Translations under genes and position numbers: made by a program
NCBI RefSeq assembly: GCF_003286085.1
Contig: NW_020825294.1
Location: forward strand, 3,534,001 to 3,598,000
Origin: Drosophila persimilis
Taxonomy: Eukaryota > Arthropoda > Insecta > Diptera > Drosophilidae
Length of the DNA stretch: 64,000 nucleotides
Direction: 5' to 3'
Part shown: one piece after another, positions 33,552 to 46,349 of the stretch
Numbering within the stretch: position 1 is the stretch's first letter
How the letters are laid out: each line of letters starts with the position of its first letter
Notes under the pieces: model-generated
What the model was told of the DNA's origin: nothing
The model's input: the letters and a program-made list of their open reading frames with translations, nothing else
Database searches by the model: none

Positions 33552-36518
33552 AACAAAACAAAAATGATATTCGATATTTAAGTATAATGAATAATTTATT
33601 TGATGCTCTCGATTGAATATGAATTCCATGCCAGTGTCTTTAAATATTAAGTCTATAAAGTCTATAAAATGTGTAAACTCTCTTTTAAGTTTATTTTTTA
33701 AGAATTGACCATGTTTAAACTTAAAAAATTAATGATATTCGAAACAAATGACGATGATGAAACCGAAGAAATGTTTTTTTTCTATGGCTTTTTGGTATGG
33801 GGCTCTTCGAGATAACTATACTCGATGGTGCCTCTTAAGATTTGCAGCCTATATTATAAGGTTTTTTAATATTTGGGAACGTACATATATTTTATTTATT
33901 ATTTTTTTACTGGAAATATTAGGAAACAGCAATTGGTTTCTTCAGATTATATCCATAGATGTCTGAAGTATTTTTAGTATTGTCAGTATTTTTATAAGGT
34001 ATGCTTAGTATATAAAATGTATGTGCATATATTTTTGGGTTTGTTTTTTATTAGAAAAATTAAGATACCGGCTTAAACAGAAATTGCATCCTTAAGATAA
34101 TTATATCCATACCTTTTTTAAGTATTTTAGTATTTTTATAGTACATTTTAGTACAAATTTTGTTTGAAAAAATCTGCTCTCTCTTTGAATTTCCATTTAT
34201 CCCTGTATATATTTTTTGTTTGCCTTCTGATTTAGGCAGATTTATGGCAACAATAGAATATGTACATTGTACATATATTCGTATTATAGTAAAATGCAGA
34301 CCCAAAACCCCCTGTAGAACACCTGGTCGCCCCATCAGCCCTTGGAGGAAATAGAGGGAGGAGAAGACGAAGCAAAGAGCAACAAAAACCAGAAAAAAAA
34401 TGTCATAAATAAGAACGTTTGCAATTTGTTTATATTAAAATTGAGACGAGAGAGAGAGAGAGAGAGAGAGTCAAAAAGCATCCAAAAGTAGAGGGCTGCA
34501 CAGATTCCCATTGCATTGGGCTCCCCCTTTCCCCCTGCCCCCCTTCATGGGGCTGCAGTATCGCATGGCCTGCTGTTTTTGTGAATTATGCGCCTTCCGT
34601 TGCATGCGGCGGCATTGCCAGGCCCAGGACCCAGGACGCAGGATCCAGGACCCTGGGACGGAGTCCAAATAATGGCTTGACGCGCCTGGCTGCATATTTT
34701 TGAAGTCAACAGCCAAAAGGGGGTGGAGAGAGACAAAGAGAGAGGGAGAGAGAGGGAGAGAGAGAGAGAGTACACCCACAACTAACGGGGAACGCTCGTT
34801 TTTGTAATAAAAATGTCATAAATCTTGATTTCTTGAACTCTAAACCAAAAAGCGTGCGATAGCGACACGGGACACATCTCTCCCTCTCTCTCACTCTCTT
34901 TCTCACTCTCTCTCTCTGTGCACACTGTGTGGCCTGGGCAATATAACTGTCTATTTATGCTCGCCTTGCATATGAAGTACAGTTTTATTTGTTTTTATTT
35001 ATTTGCACTCGTTTGCAGCTCTGCTTTGTCTAGCTCTGTCCTCCTCCCCCACACACTCGCTGTCTCTTTCGCTCACAGAGAGATGCAAGTCCTTGAGAGG
35101 GGGGCTGAGATAATTGATTTATTGGCCAGACTTAAGTGAGAAGAAGTTCGTATTAGAATATAAGTAGGGATAGTCCTTGCATCACTAAGTAGAATATAAG
35201 TAGAATATAAGATAAAGGTCTCTGAGGAAGGAGTAGTTTGGATAGAATTACGATATATTCTTTGAATATATCGGAGTATGGGGTACCCTCTGAGATTATA
35301 GGATATTCTTCGATTCTTTGGAGTTCCTTTGCTGCCAAATAGACTTTTAAGTACTTTGGTGCTTTGAATAATCGTCCCTAATTTCCCTGCCGCTATTTCC
35401 CCGCGAAATGCTTGTAGTTTTCACTGAAAACCGTTTGTTTTTCCAACCAATTTCCGTTGCATTCTTTTCCTCGGAGCAGAGCAGAGCAGAGCAGAGCAGA
35501 ACAGACGTTCCATTAACAATACGCATCAATTTGCATCGATCACATTGGGGGCTAACAATATGTCCAATATGCCAAACAGAAACAATGAGAGAGCGGAAAA
35601 ACGAGAGCAAAACAACGAACGAACGAACGGATGAACGAACGATTGAACGAATGAATGAATGAATGAATGAATAAAGCGACAAATAAAATAAAATCGAGTT
35701 GCATTTCGGAGAAATAAGATAAATTCTCCTGGCAGCTGCGCTAACGAGCGTCTCCAGGGAGGGGTAAGGAGTGAGGAGAGGGGAGAGGGGAGAGAGGAGG
35801 TGTGGGGGATAGGGGGGTGGCATAGACTTTTTGTCAAACAAACAACAAAAGTATTTGCTGAGTAATGCCATCGCTTTTATCTTATGGGTTGGGGGGTGGA
35901 GTGAGGTGGATGGGGGGTGCCGCTGCATTTCTATTGGGGATGTGCGTGTTTGGTGCGTTTGTATGTGTGTCGTCCATATATCGTTGGTGTTCGTGACAGA
36001 AGGGGATTGGGAAAATTAGTTCTTTTGATTGAAGATAGAATTCCCATGTTTTGATTTCAAGGTATTATATTTTAAAAAATTTTTATCATATACTTTTTTA
36101 ACAAAAATATTAAAAAAAAATATTTTAAAACTATTAGACCCAAATCTAGACCCAAATCTAATACCATTTCTCTTTCTATGTACCTTCAGCACATTTCGTT
36201 CGATTTTTAAAGGATCTTGAAGTGATATTTTAAGGGTTCCCAAAGGTACATGTAAAATGGAAGATTGTTAGTGGGATTCTATTCAATTTCTGAATGCAGA
36301 AGCAAGGCAGACTGTCTTAGGATTTGTCTAAAGAAAATGTAAACTATAAATCTATACAATTTAGGGATTGGATACCCACTAGATCCATTAGATCCAAAAA
36401 ATAGGTAAAAAAAATATTGGTTTACAAAAAAAATACTACAATTTTTACAAATTTATTTGAAATATTGAAAGGGGATCAGCAATTTTCATTAAAAAAATGT
36501 AATATCAGCTTTCTGCTT

Positions 36519-36634
36519 GATCGTGAGTGCTTCGTGAACTCGTGATTGCTTCGTGAACTCGTGATTGCTTCGTGAACTCGTGATTGCTACGTGATCTCGT
36601 GAGTGTTTCGTGATGTCGTGAGTGCTACGTGCCT
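36519..36634 (+). repeat. 19-bp tandem repeat, six units
   Basis: Units start at 36531, 36550, 36569, 36588, 36607 and 36626, exactly 19 bp apart, with the form TTCGTGAACTCGTGATTGC. A partial unit precedes them. The first three are nearly identical; later ones change a few bases (TACGTG, GAGTG). Confidence 0.9.
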
Positions 36635-37123
36635 TGAAGAAGCCCCCCTCACGCAACCATCCCTAATGCCCCCCCCTCCCCCCTGTTACGCTCTTCATCT
36701 CTCACTCTCTCTTTTAGTCCCGAGGAGGACGAGCACTTTTGCCTTTTGCTTAATACAAATGAAAATGGATGAGCTACTAAATGTTGTCACTGTCTGTTCG
36801 CTGTTTGTGTTGCTGTTGTTGTTGTTGGATTCGAAATGTTGCATTGCATTGACTGCATGAAAATGGAATGAAAATGTTGCAACAAGCTGAACGAACAGCA
36901 AAGTTCTCTCTCCGCACTCTCTCTTCTCCAATACTTCCCGCACTTGCCGCTCCACAGCGAAAGTTCTACTTCTAACGGTGTCTCAGAGAGTGCTATCTCT
37001 TTCTGTCGCTGATTATTCGTCTCTTTTTCTGGGTTGCAAAGGAATGCACTTTGTTTCTATGACACTCACTGTGTGTCCCTCTAGCGCTTTTCCCGGTGCG
37101 TTCTTCTCCATCCCTTTCCCACG

Positions 37124-37147
37124 CCCCCCCCCCCCCCCCCCCCCCCC
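37124..37147 (+). repeat. Poly(C) run of 24
   Basis: An uninterrupted 24-base C homopolymer, with further C-rich sequence on both sides. A 21-base C run also occurs at 43385-43405 and a 15-base G run at 43782-43796. Confidence 0.85.
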
Positions 37148-37237
37148 TCCCTTTTCCTTGCCTATCCCTATCCCGCCCTCGCCGCCCCCTTGCCCCCTCC
37201 CCATGTTGCGTCTGTTTTGTCTTTGTTTTTATGCCAT

Positions 37238-37859
37238 TTATTTATTTAAGTCAATTTCGTTGAGTGTGTTTGAGCATTTTGTTGCAATTCGTTTTCGGGT
37301 TTCATTTTGTCGTTCCTCCCCCTCCCCCCCACAATCGCTAGCTGCCCCCACTATCACTATCACCCCCCGCCCGCGCCCCTCCAGCCATTTTCCGTTGCTG
37401 CGAAGGTTGTCATTTGGAATCATGAATTGAATGAGCGAATTGGACTCCAGGAACAGGTTGGAATCCGGATGCGTGCCCACAAGCAAGCCGTTCCCGGGTT
37501 CTGGTGGGGTGTAGCTCATTTCTAAGTAGCTGCACTTTTCCTGATGAGTCATACCATTTGGCTCATGTTTGAGTTTGAGCACAGGACAGTGGGGACATTC
37601 TTTGTCCATGGCATTCATCAATCAGCAATTTCGGATGAGCAGAATATTCTATATCTGTTTGGCACTCGAATACGAGGCGAAGAAACGAAGCAGATGTAGC
37701 TCTATGGCGCATTTTCTCTGTTTTCAATTGTCTTTGCTGGTTTCGTTCATTTCGCACCTCTAGGGATTGAGATTCACGCCATTGCGACGTGCTCACACGC
37801 ACATTTTCGTTATCTTTTTGTATTCGTTCCTCTGTTCTTGCTGCTATACCAATAGGCAT
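37238..37859 (-). pseudogene. Frameshifted Helitron-type protein relic
   Basis: Two overlapping minus-strand frames read as one Helitron protein segment broken by a frameshift near 37620. The first (37859 to about 37620) has a charged, arginine- and glutamine-rich N-terminal region and then ECQTDIEYSAHPK. The second (37621-37238) continues AMDKECPHCPVLKLK, then YTPPEPGNGLLVGTHPDSN and SNLFLESN. CPHC-x-x-LK and the following PPEP..LL...HPDS..FL pattern are typical of Helitron proteins between the zinc-binding motif and the Rep domain. The Rep and helicase parts are missing. It is related to the relic in mol at 20227-20616. Confidence 0.65.
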
Positions 37860-38570
37860 GGTTTTTTGTGATATTCGTTGAATCGCTCAAACATAAACTT
37901 CAAATTGTCGTCTTTGCTCTTCTGGTGCTGGCCCACAGAATAGATCCAAATGAAATAGATCAAATTATTGGAGCTTCGAGGCAGTGCCAAAGCGGATACA
38001 TTCCGATGGGTAAGAAGTGCCCTTAAGGACCATACAGTAATCTCATCGAGAGAACATCGATCTGTATGTTTTATTACTGAACCAAACTGATTAAACATAA
38101 GAGAAAAGTACGGCGTACGGTAGGTAAAGGGCTCGTTAAATCTTTATAAACCCAAGAAGGCCCATCTAATTCTTTACCATGATTGAAATTGTTCGGCAAA
38201 ACTTTAGTTTATGTTTTAAAATAGCACCAAGATATTCATAGTCTGGCTAATTTATAAGAGCTACTTCAAAGGGCGTTAAGAGACAAAGGGGCGCCGAGGG
38301 AACGATACATTCAGGCAAATTTGTTCCATTAAACCTAGACTAAAAGACATTTAATAAGAATTACATTCCTTGATTGGCGGGAACCAATGGAAATGTCTCA
38401 TTAGTGACCGCAGGAAACGCACCAATGATCCATTTAAGAGAAATAAAAATATAAAAGAGGAAAACTGTATGGAAATTGTACACATGTAGCATTACACAAA
38501 ACATTTTTTCTACATGACATTTTACGCTGCGGTTCACATCTCCACTTAGCCCAGACACCACCTTTATACC
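37860..38570 (-). other. Possible further transposon-derived sequence
   Basis: The minus strand continues with broken open segments (37844-38098 and 38361-38561), for example LRALLTHRNVSALALPRS. They read like degraded protein, but I cannot place them in a family. They may be the 5' part of the same element as the relic at 37238-37859. Confidence 0.25.
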
Positions 38571-39200
38571 TAATTTGTGCAGTACAACTTACTCTTATAC
38601 AACTGTGTCTCTCTTTAAATATGTGTGGTGCTCTTAATATTTTCTATTCAGCTTTTTTGTCCTTGTGTAACTTCTGGTGGAACTCGTTCACTGCCTCCTT
38701 GGGGCACTCTTTCACTGTCAAGTCATTAATTAGGAAAAAAATAGATATATTAAATGAAAGATCTACTAAAAGATATACATATGTATATAATAATAACATA
38801 GAGTGCTCTTATTAAAGTGGCTGGTAGGCACTTTACTTAAAAGAAAAGGAAGGCGAGAATCGTAAGCATCGTGTGATTGAGCCATTTCTATTGTCTCTTC
38901 TTTGCCTGCAATTGCAATAGATTAAATACTCTCTTAATCGTTCACTCTCTTTTCTTTACACCTGTGGAGCGCTTCGATCGTGACCTTACACAATATCCGC
39001 TCTCTTGAGCAGTTGCTGCATTAATACAAATATTCTAAGAGAGACTTTCCTTGTCTTAATTCTCCTTTCCTCTCACTGCCCACTTCAGCTTCTCTCTCGT
39101 TTCAACGATCAGTCCGTAATTATTGTTAATACGCGTAGTAGTCTCTTCTGTCTTCTAGCAGCTTCAAACCAAAAGAGAGTCGATTTTTAATTCCTCTTTC
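38571..39200. other. Intergenic DNA before the leader exon at 40 kb
   Basis: CT-rich sequence with no supported ORF. An initiator-like TCAGTC at 39109-39114 has no downstream element at +28. Confidence 0.4.
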
Positions 39201-40047
39201 ACTCTTTATTCAGCTCCTCCTTCGTTGCTCTTCGCCAGTCGAGCCCATTCGGCCTTGCCTGCAGTTCTTTCATTTCGTTTGGTGCTTCGTGCCAGCGGGC
39301 GGCCACTTCGTGCGTGGGTGTTTTCTGTGTGGTGCTCGTGTGGCTCCGCTTCGGCCTGGCCTGCTTCGTCGTTTTAGTTGAAGCTTAGTCGTCGCAGTGT
39401 TTAGTACGTGTGCAAGAATGCTGTCGCCTCGCAGGGCCAGCTAACGTGAATCGCGCGTGAATCTTGTCGTCGTTCGTTTCAGGCTACCGTTGCTGGTCGT
39501 TGTTTCGCTAACCGTTTGGGTCGTCCTGGCCGTCGTGTGTTCGGCTGCGCTAATCGCAATCTAAAGATAACTTATTGAAATATTAGAATATCTAACTGTA
39601 CAAATAAGCGCGTGACTGAAAGAAAAAGCAAAACTAAAGGCAAAAGCAACAGCAGTCGGGCAGGCGTCAGAAGAAGAATAAGGCAAATGCTGTTTGCGTG
39701 TTTTTATTTTACCGCAAGAAAAAATCCTCAAGTAAAGTGAGAGCAGCACTTACACTTACTCTTACTCCTCTCATACTCACTCTCTCTTCTTTAACGGGGG
39801 CTTTAATTGCTCTGCTCTCGTTTTTTGGCATACATTAAAGCAGAAGCAAAAACAACAGCAGTGTCGCGCTTGTGTTTGTGTGTGTTTCATTGTGTATTTG
39901 GTTGGCTGTGTGTATGCTTTTGATGGTCACGTGGTCAGCCACCAAGTTGGCCTGCCAACTTGAGCGTGGAGACAAACAACAGCAATCGCAGGAGGCAGCA
40001 AGCAGTGGCCGTCCACCCATAAAGGATTATCATAGCGTTGAAAGCAG
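39200..40047 (+). other. Probable non-coding leader exon of the next gene
   Basis: A relatively GC-rich, CAG-rich stretch ends in a strong donor (AAAGCAG|GTAAGAGTGAGT, donor at 40048). Composition (CGT/GCT/CAG words without an ORF) is like Drosophila 5' UTR exons. The start is not fixed: CCAGTC at 39235-39240 is a near initiator with AGTTC one base off the DPE position. I infer it belongs to the + strand gene whose first coding exon is at 53288-53772. It could instead be a separate non-coding RNA. Confidence 0.35.
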
Positions 40048-43000
40048 GTAAGAGTGAGTCTCCGCCGGCTATCATCTTCCAGCAAACTTTAAGAGCCGAC
40101 TCTCAAGAGAGTGCCGCAGTACCCTGTGGCATAGCTGTAAAATTTGCGGTTTTAAGCGCCAGTTTTTCGCCCGCAACTTGTATTCCCACTGTACCGTTGG
40201 CAGTGCCACCCTCCGTGCCACCCTCCGTGCCCCGCTCTCTGTGTGTGTTTCCCGGAACCCCCTGTCGATTGCCGTAACTTAAAAAGCGCCAACTGACTGC
40301 CGGAAAAGTTGCCAAAAACTTTTGCCTAAAGTTTATTTACTTGTTTTTTTTTTTCCTTTCGCTACCGTTGCTTTCTCACTCTATCTCTCTGAGTGGTGTG
40401 TGTCTTCTCTATTTTGCTCTTTTACACTTCTGGCAGACTCTTCTCTTTTGCCTATCAGCGGGTGCGTGGGTGAGACAGAGATCGCGAGTGAGCGTGGGAA
40501 AAAGATAGACAGCAGCATAAAGGGGGATAAAAGCAGAGCTGTCTTTGGTGCACAAATTATCTTCATAACGGTTAAAGCAGGAGCTTTCTTTTGGGACTTT
40601 TAAAGAGGTATTTTTTCAAGGAAACCGCTTTGATTTATTTGGGAAATTCTTATATTTGTTGGAATTATTCTATGAAAAGAGTTGCTCGAGGAGAACACTT
40701 GTTTTTCCCTCAAAAACAACCCACTTATAAGCCATCCTGCACCTGCTCCACCAGTCCCTTGATTTCCGAGCTTCCTTGGCTTCTTTCGACTTCCTTCCTT
40801 CCTTCCGACTGGCGCTGCCGCTGTCGACTGTTTATTAAATTTGTATGTTGTCTTTCATTAGAGGGAAATGTGTGGGAAAGCTGAATGAAAAGTGTAGGAA
40901 AAGTGCCAAGTGCTGTTTCAAGGAGCAAACTCCTTCTCGAAGGAGCAACTTTATTTGCCATCATCTAGTTTGTGAGTGAAAATAAATAAATTAGTTAAAT
41001 AAATACAAAATTCACAGAAAGAAAAGCGGGTTGTACGGCAAACTGTCATATTTATAAATTTCTAGTGAAATGTTCTCTCCCTCTCTCTCTCTCTCTCTCT
41101 CTGTCTCTCTGTAATTTTTTGACAATTAGAACATGCAAATAGCCCTCCGACAAATCCTTTTTGAAATGAAGGACACGCACGACCCCAAAAAATGGGACTG
41201 TCACGGGATACAGATACAAATAAAGATACAGATACAAAAAGATACGAATTCCCGTTGCCTGCATATTTGATACCCAAAAACATTTTTGACAATTTCCCCG
41301 TCGCTCCCCCGCCCCCCCAAAAGCTTAATGGCTAATAGACCTTGAGAGAGAGAGGGTTGAGGGGAGGGCAGAAGGGTGGCAGTCCGTGATGGCAGAAGCA
41401 ATTGTTTTGGGGGCAGCAAATTATAGGCGAAAAGTCAATTATTACACAGCGCAAAAACAGAAGTTGAGGAGCATTTTTTTTAAGTGTATGAAAATTCCAT
41501 TTTTTGGGAACCTTTTTGGACCAGAAATATATTATAGTTTTTTGGCAGGGTTGGGCAATAGTTCTAAAAAACTTAAATTAAAAAAAAGAGAAAAGAATAG
41601 AAATAATAAAAAGTAAAAAATGTTGCTTCTGATGAAAATATATTTTATATCCAACGGCAGTACCAAATTTTAATGCAATTTTCTCAGAACAATTTTCTGC
41701 ATGAATCTTTTTTTCTATCACATATTAATTCCTATATAAAATAGTACTGGCATTCCAAGGATATTTATAATACCAGAGATATTCTGCCATTAATCTTTAG
41801 ACTCCAAATAAATATTCTGTAAATATTTCTGGCAAATAAGAAGACCTTCCAATACTCAAACTTTTATTATAAGTGCTTCCCCTCCACTTTTCAACATTCA
41901 AAGCACCTCTATTTTTCTCCAAGTGTAGTCAAACACAAAATGAGAGATACATTTGGTGTTTTTTTTTAGATATTAAAATTTCCAGTTCCCAAAGGGATTC
42001 CACACCGCAGGAGGGACGGGGGTTTGGTTTTGGTTTGGGTTTTAGTTGACAAAAAGATACGTTATATATGAGGATATGTGGCTTATCAGGAGGCACTTAT
42101 ATTCCCCTGTGTATAAGAGTGTGTGTGTGCGTATGTGTGTGTGTGTGTGTTTGTGTACTTCAAAAAGGCATTAAGCCAGAGCGTATAAACAAAAGTTACG
42201 CATACCCCGTAATGCCTTAACCGTTGACGGGTTAATGTGATTTTAATGTACTTTTTACCCCCTCACCCCCTCATCTCTAACCCCCACCTGGATCCCTGGC
42301 TTGCAGAGAACTTACTCCTCCCTCTCCCCCTCCCCCCTGCTGTGAGTGCCCCTCCCTCTCTCACTCTTTCTATCTCTGAGTGGGTTTAAGTTTTATGCAA
42401 TGCCATTTCCCCATTTCTTCTTTTTCTTTTCTTTTTTTTTGCATTAAGAAAAGTTGTTCCCTTTTATCCCTTTATATTTATGCAAATTGAAAAGTAAATG
42501 TTTCTATTTTATTTCACTTTAATTTGGATTAAAATGCGATCCAACAATTAAGCAAAAAAACTTTATTGCATTTTTCTGAAGCGAATTAACAAATGAAATT
42601 AAGGCCCACAACAAAAAAACGATTAAAGAAATTGGCAAAATATTTACACATGAGGGATGGTTTTTTTTTGGGGAAAGAAAAATATGTATTTTTGTATCGT
42701 TTTTTATATGTTTTGCTTGAAATTAACGAATGGTTTTTTATATGCATTTTCCCTTGGGCGCTGGGAATATTCTGTAGGGATTTTTACAATAATAATAATA
42801 AGTGCGGGGCCTCAGGGATTATTTTAAATATTTACATATAAAAGTCAAAGTTCTGTTGCAAATATCGATAACAAAAATAAAATAGAAAATCTTTTTTTAA
42901 GAGGGAATCCATAATCATTTAACAAAACGCAAAGAGAGTGAAACAAATAAATTCAAGAGCTCGAACGGAGCTCTTAAAAGGGGATCCTTAGGGGAGACTT

Positions 43001-44505
43001 TTACTCGATTTAAAGACTGGAAAGACAAAGACTGGAAACGTATTTTGTAATTTATTTTTATGGAAATTTATTTTGTAAAGGGAGAACAGGAATTACGAGG
43101 CACTGCAGGGGCTCTAAGATCTCAACTTTCTGAAGCATAGAATTTAAATAAAAACTTCCAGCATTAAAATTTCTTCTCCTCAAATAAAATGGCCTAAAAA
43201 AATCTGTATATCAATTATATTCCATTTAAAAATTCGTATCTTCCGCTGGCAGTACGCGTAGTCCTTGCCACAGAAATCGAGCACTAAGCAAATGATTTCC
43301 TGGCACAGAGACAAAGAGAGAGAGACACCTGCCTATCCAATTACTTTCCTCTGGGCTGTCGCTTGCATTTCATTTTCCCAGAATCCCCCCCCCCCCCCCC
43401 CCCCCGCTCTTAGGAAACACTTAAACTCCTCTTTGGAGCCCCTTGGAAACGCCCCTCTCTCTCTCTCGCCCTCTCTAATTCACACAAAAACCTCAAACAA
43501 AAGGTGAAAATTGTTTTGGAATCATCTGGCAGTACCTGCCAAAGAAAAGCCTCCATGAGAGGCAGCAGACATCTGCCCCCTCCCCCCTTCCCTCCTTCCT
43601 TCCTTCCTTCCTTCCTTTAGTGCGTTTTCGTGCCTTGTCAGGTATTTTGTTTTTGCGGCGTTTTGTTTTTGCTGTTAATATATAATATACTTTTTTTATG
43701 CCTTTTCATTCTGTTATTGTTCAGATCGATTACCGTTACAAGTGCCAGATACTTGAGCGTGAAAAAACAGCGAGGGAGAGAGGGGGGGGGGGGGGGAAAC
43801 GCACGTGTCTACAAGTCGCCTTTTATTCCAGTTTCTGTTTCTGTTTGGATGTTTGCCTGCTTCTGGATGTCTGTCATTAGGAAGATTGATTTCAAAAGCG
43901 TGGAATGCCGCAATTTTTGTGTGTGTGCCACCGCCGCCTGCCCCATTGTTATGTGTGGCACGCAATCCTCAAACGCAAACGCAACCTTCAACAGCTGCAG
44001 GACCCTCATGTTGTGGCTTTCCGTTTTGAGTTGTGTGTTTTTTATATTCTTTGTGTTTTCTTTTTCACTCATTTTAAATTATATTATGTCGCTGATATTT
44101 TTGGAATATTTTATTCAGAAATAAGGAATATTAAATGTTGAAATTGGTATTTGCTCTAGAGGCTACAATTTGATTGATTTCCTGTTGTAGGAGGCTGTCT
44201 TTTATGGTGGGAAAGTACTTGAAGGGTACTGCACATTTCTTTTGGTAGGGGAAGTGTTTTAACCCCAGATCTATTATGTGGTTAAATTAATTTCTATGTG
44301 AATCTCGGAAATATCTTAAGATTGAAAGCCAGAAAGTCAGCGTTTTTTCTTTTCAAATACGATAGAAGTTTGTGGCAGGCTTACTTACGGCATCTTCCCC
44401 TAATTTCTGGTAAATTTAAACGATTCCTTTTCATATGATAGGTGGCACTAGAAGAACATGTTTCTCATAAGAAACCACGTGCCAACACTTTTGAGCGACA
44501 ATTTT

Positions 44506-45040
44506 TAGTCCACTTTTTCGTTTAAAAAATGGCAAAAATTAATGTAATAAAATAAAGCTTATAGAAATGACCCAGTCTTAAAAAGAATTGATTAATTTAT
44601 CGAATAAAATGATTTTTTTTTGTGAAAATTGCAATGGAAAAGTTTTTAAAACAGCTGCAAACTGTAAAGTAACTGCTGGGCGGGCCAGCACTGTAAATAA
44701 TTTGGCCGAATGTTTTTTTCTATTAAATTCACATTTTTATAGGTTTTTATTCAGATTAAAAGATTCTCTTTTATGCCCTTGATTTGATAAATCATTGATT
44801 AGACCATTTTTCGTTTAAACAATTGTGAAAAGTAATGCTTTCAAGTCACGCTTATAAAAATTAGCCAATCTTAAATATGGCGATGGAAAAGTTCTTAAAA
44901 AAGTTGAAAACTGTAAAAACTATAAAACTGCTGTGCCAACAGTCCGGCACTGAAAATAATTTTTTTTTATATATATTTCACATTTTTATAGCATTTTATA
45001 CAGATTATAAGTTTTCTCTTTTATGCCCTTGATTTTATAT
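44506..45040 (+). repeat. Diverged tandem duplication of ~250-290 bp
   Basis: Copy 1 (about 44506-44790) and copy 2 (about 44800-45040) share ordered blocks: CATTTTTCGTTTAAA / CACTTTTTCGTTTAAA, GATGGAAAAGTT.TTAAAA, AAACTGTAAA, CTGCTG..CCA..A..GGC/GCACTG.AAATAATTT, TTCACATTTTTATAG and TCTCTTTTATGCCCTTGATTT. The best matched part is the last 30 bp. Copy 1 contains the hairpin TGCTGG-GCGGG-CCAGCA. Origin is unknown; it could be two copies of an old non-autonomous element. Confidence 0.75.
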
Positions 45041-45840
45041 ATTTTTGATTTCATTTGTTCTTTGATATTTCTACCTTCAGTAGTTAGTTTTTCTTATCTA
45101 ATAATTTTAAGAACTCAAAAATGTGTCTTCTTTTTAGATGTGTTCAAAAATGTTTAAGTTTTTTTATTTTTTTAAACCAAAAAAAAAATGGAAATAAAAT
45201 TAAACTTTTACTCCTTAAATGATTAAAACCCATGGGAGAACTAACCAGTCAAAAAAATAGAGCTCTTGTAGGCCAAAATGTTGGTCTGTGTTTCTTGGAT
45301 TAAAGGTTGGGGGGAGAGTCCTTCGTTGTTGGTCCTTAGTCCTTTACTGCTGCTGTGGCGTGGGGCTCTGCCGCCTCTCTCTTTGCATTTATATTGTATA
45401 TTCAATGATGAGTATGTTATTTTACCGAAATGAAACATTATTTTGCGCAATATTTTCGCCTTTTACGATGCCAATCGTGACGCCCCACCACCCAATGGCA
45501 GGCCCCCCTCGCAGCGGGAATGGGGAGGGCTACTGAGAGCCAGCAGCCAGAGGTCTACTGATGCACTGGGAGAAAATGAGCTATGGAATGTTGATCCAAA
45601 TGGATTTATACCTTTATTCTCTATCCAAGTCTTGGGATCGGTTTAAGATATAGAAAACTTCTTTTTTGAGGGCAAAAACTAGCACTTCTTTTTCTCTCAG
45701 TGCATGGCATATATCCACCTGCCCCTCCCTCGCCTCTCAGTTCGTTTCGCGTCTCTCTCTCGCTCTCTTTCGTCTCCTACTTTTGGCTTATCTGCAAGTT
45801 TGATGGATTTTTATCCCTTTTGGCCGCCTTTTCCCCATCA

Positions 45841-45877
<37 letters not shown>

Positions 45878-46349
45878 GCCTTCCCTTACTTTTATTATTC
45901 CTTACCTACCTTACCCCCTGACCTTTCCTCGGGCTTCGTCTTTAGCTTCATCTCCATTTCACCCTCTACCTCAATGGTTTTCCCCCTCGCCCTCGAAGGC
46001 TCTCCTCTCTTTTAAGGGGCTTCCCCCCCCCGCAAGCGGAATTTTGTTTCCTGTTTTGGGTGTTGGGTTTTCCGATTGCGGGGGGTTGGGGCTTTTTTTT
46101 TGGTGCAGTTTTATTATGCCACCACCGCCATAAGACACACACACACACACACACACACGCATTTTTATTTTTATTTTTATTTATTGTGTGTGTGTGTTTT
46201 TTTTTCCTTTCGTTTGGCCCTCCTCCACTTGGCATTTATTTCGTTTATATTCGTTACTTGTAGCCCTCTCTCTCTCTCTCTCTCTCTCTGTCTCTGTCTC
46301 TCTCTGTCTCTCTCTGTCTCTCTCTGTCTCTGTCTCTGTCTTTCTCTAT
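45841..46349 (+). repeat. Microsatellite cluster
   Basis: Within 510 bp: (GT)n at 45841-45878, (CA)n at 46134-46158, (ATTTTT)n at 46161-46181, (TG)n at 46185-46197 and a long CT/CTGT tract at 46266-46349. The GT and CA tracts are complementary. Confidence 0.9.

Larger units (their letters stand above)
33561..37237. other. Intergenic DNA 3' of mol
   Basis: AGTATTTT-type repeats at 33967-34150, (GA)n at 34448-34470 and 34733-34770, (CT)n at 34877-34918, GAAT/GAAC tetranucleotides at 35618-35672, a 19-bp array at 36519-36634, and a 24-C homopolymer at 37124-37147. No gene seen; the 35347-35928 ORF is repeat-driven. Confidence 0.55.

Noticed and set aside
35347-35928. 193-aa minus-strand ORF
   Set aside because: Reads through GAAT/GAAC tetranucleotide and GGGGA repeats; low complexity only.
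43630-44124. 164-aa + strand ORF with hydrophobic start
   Set aside because: Hydrophobic because of T-rich sequence; runs through a poly(G) microsatellite; no splice or codon support.
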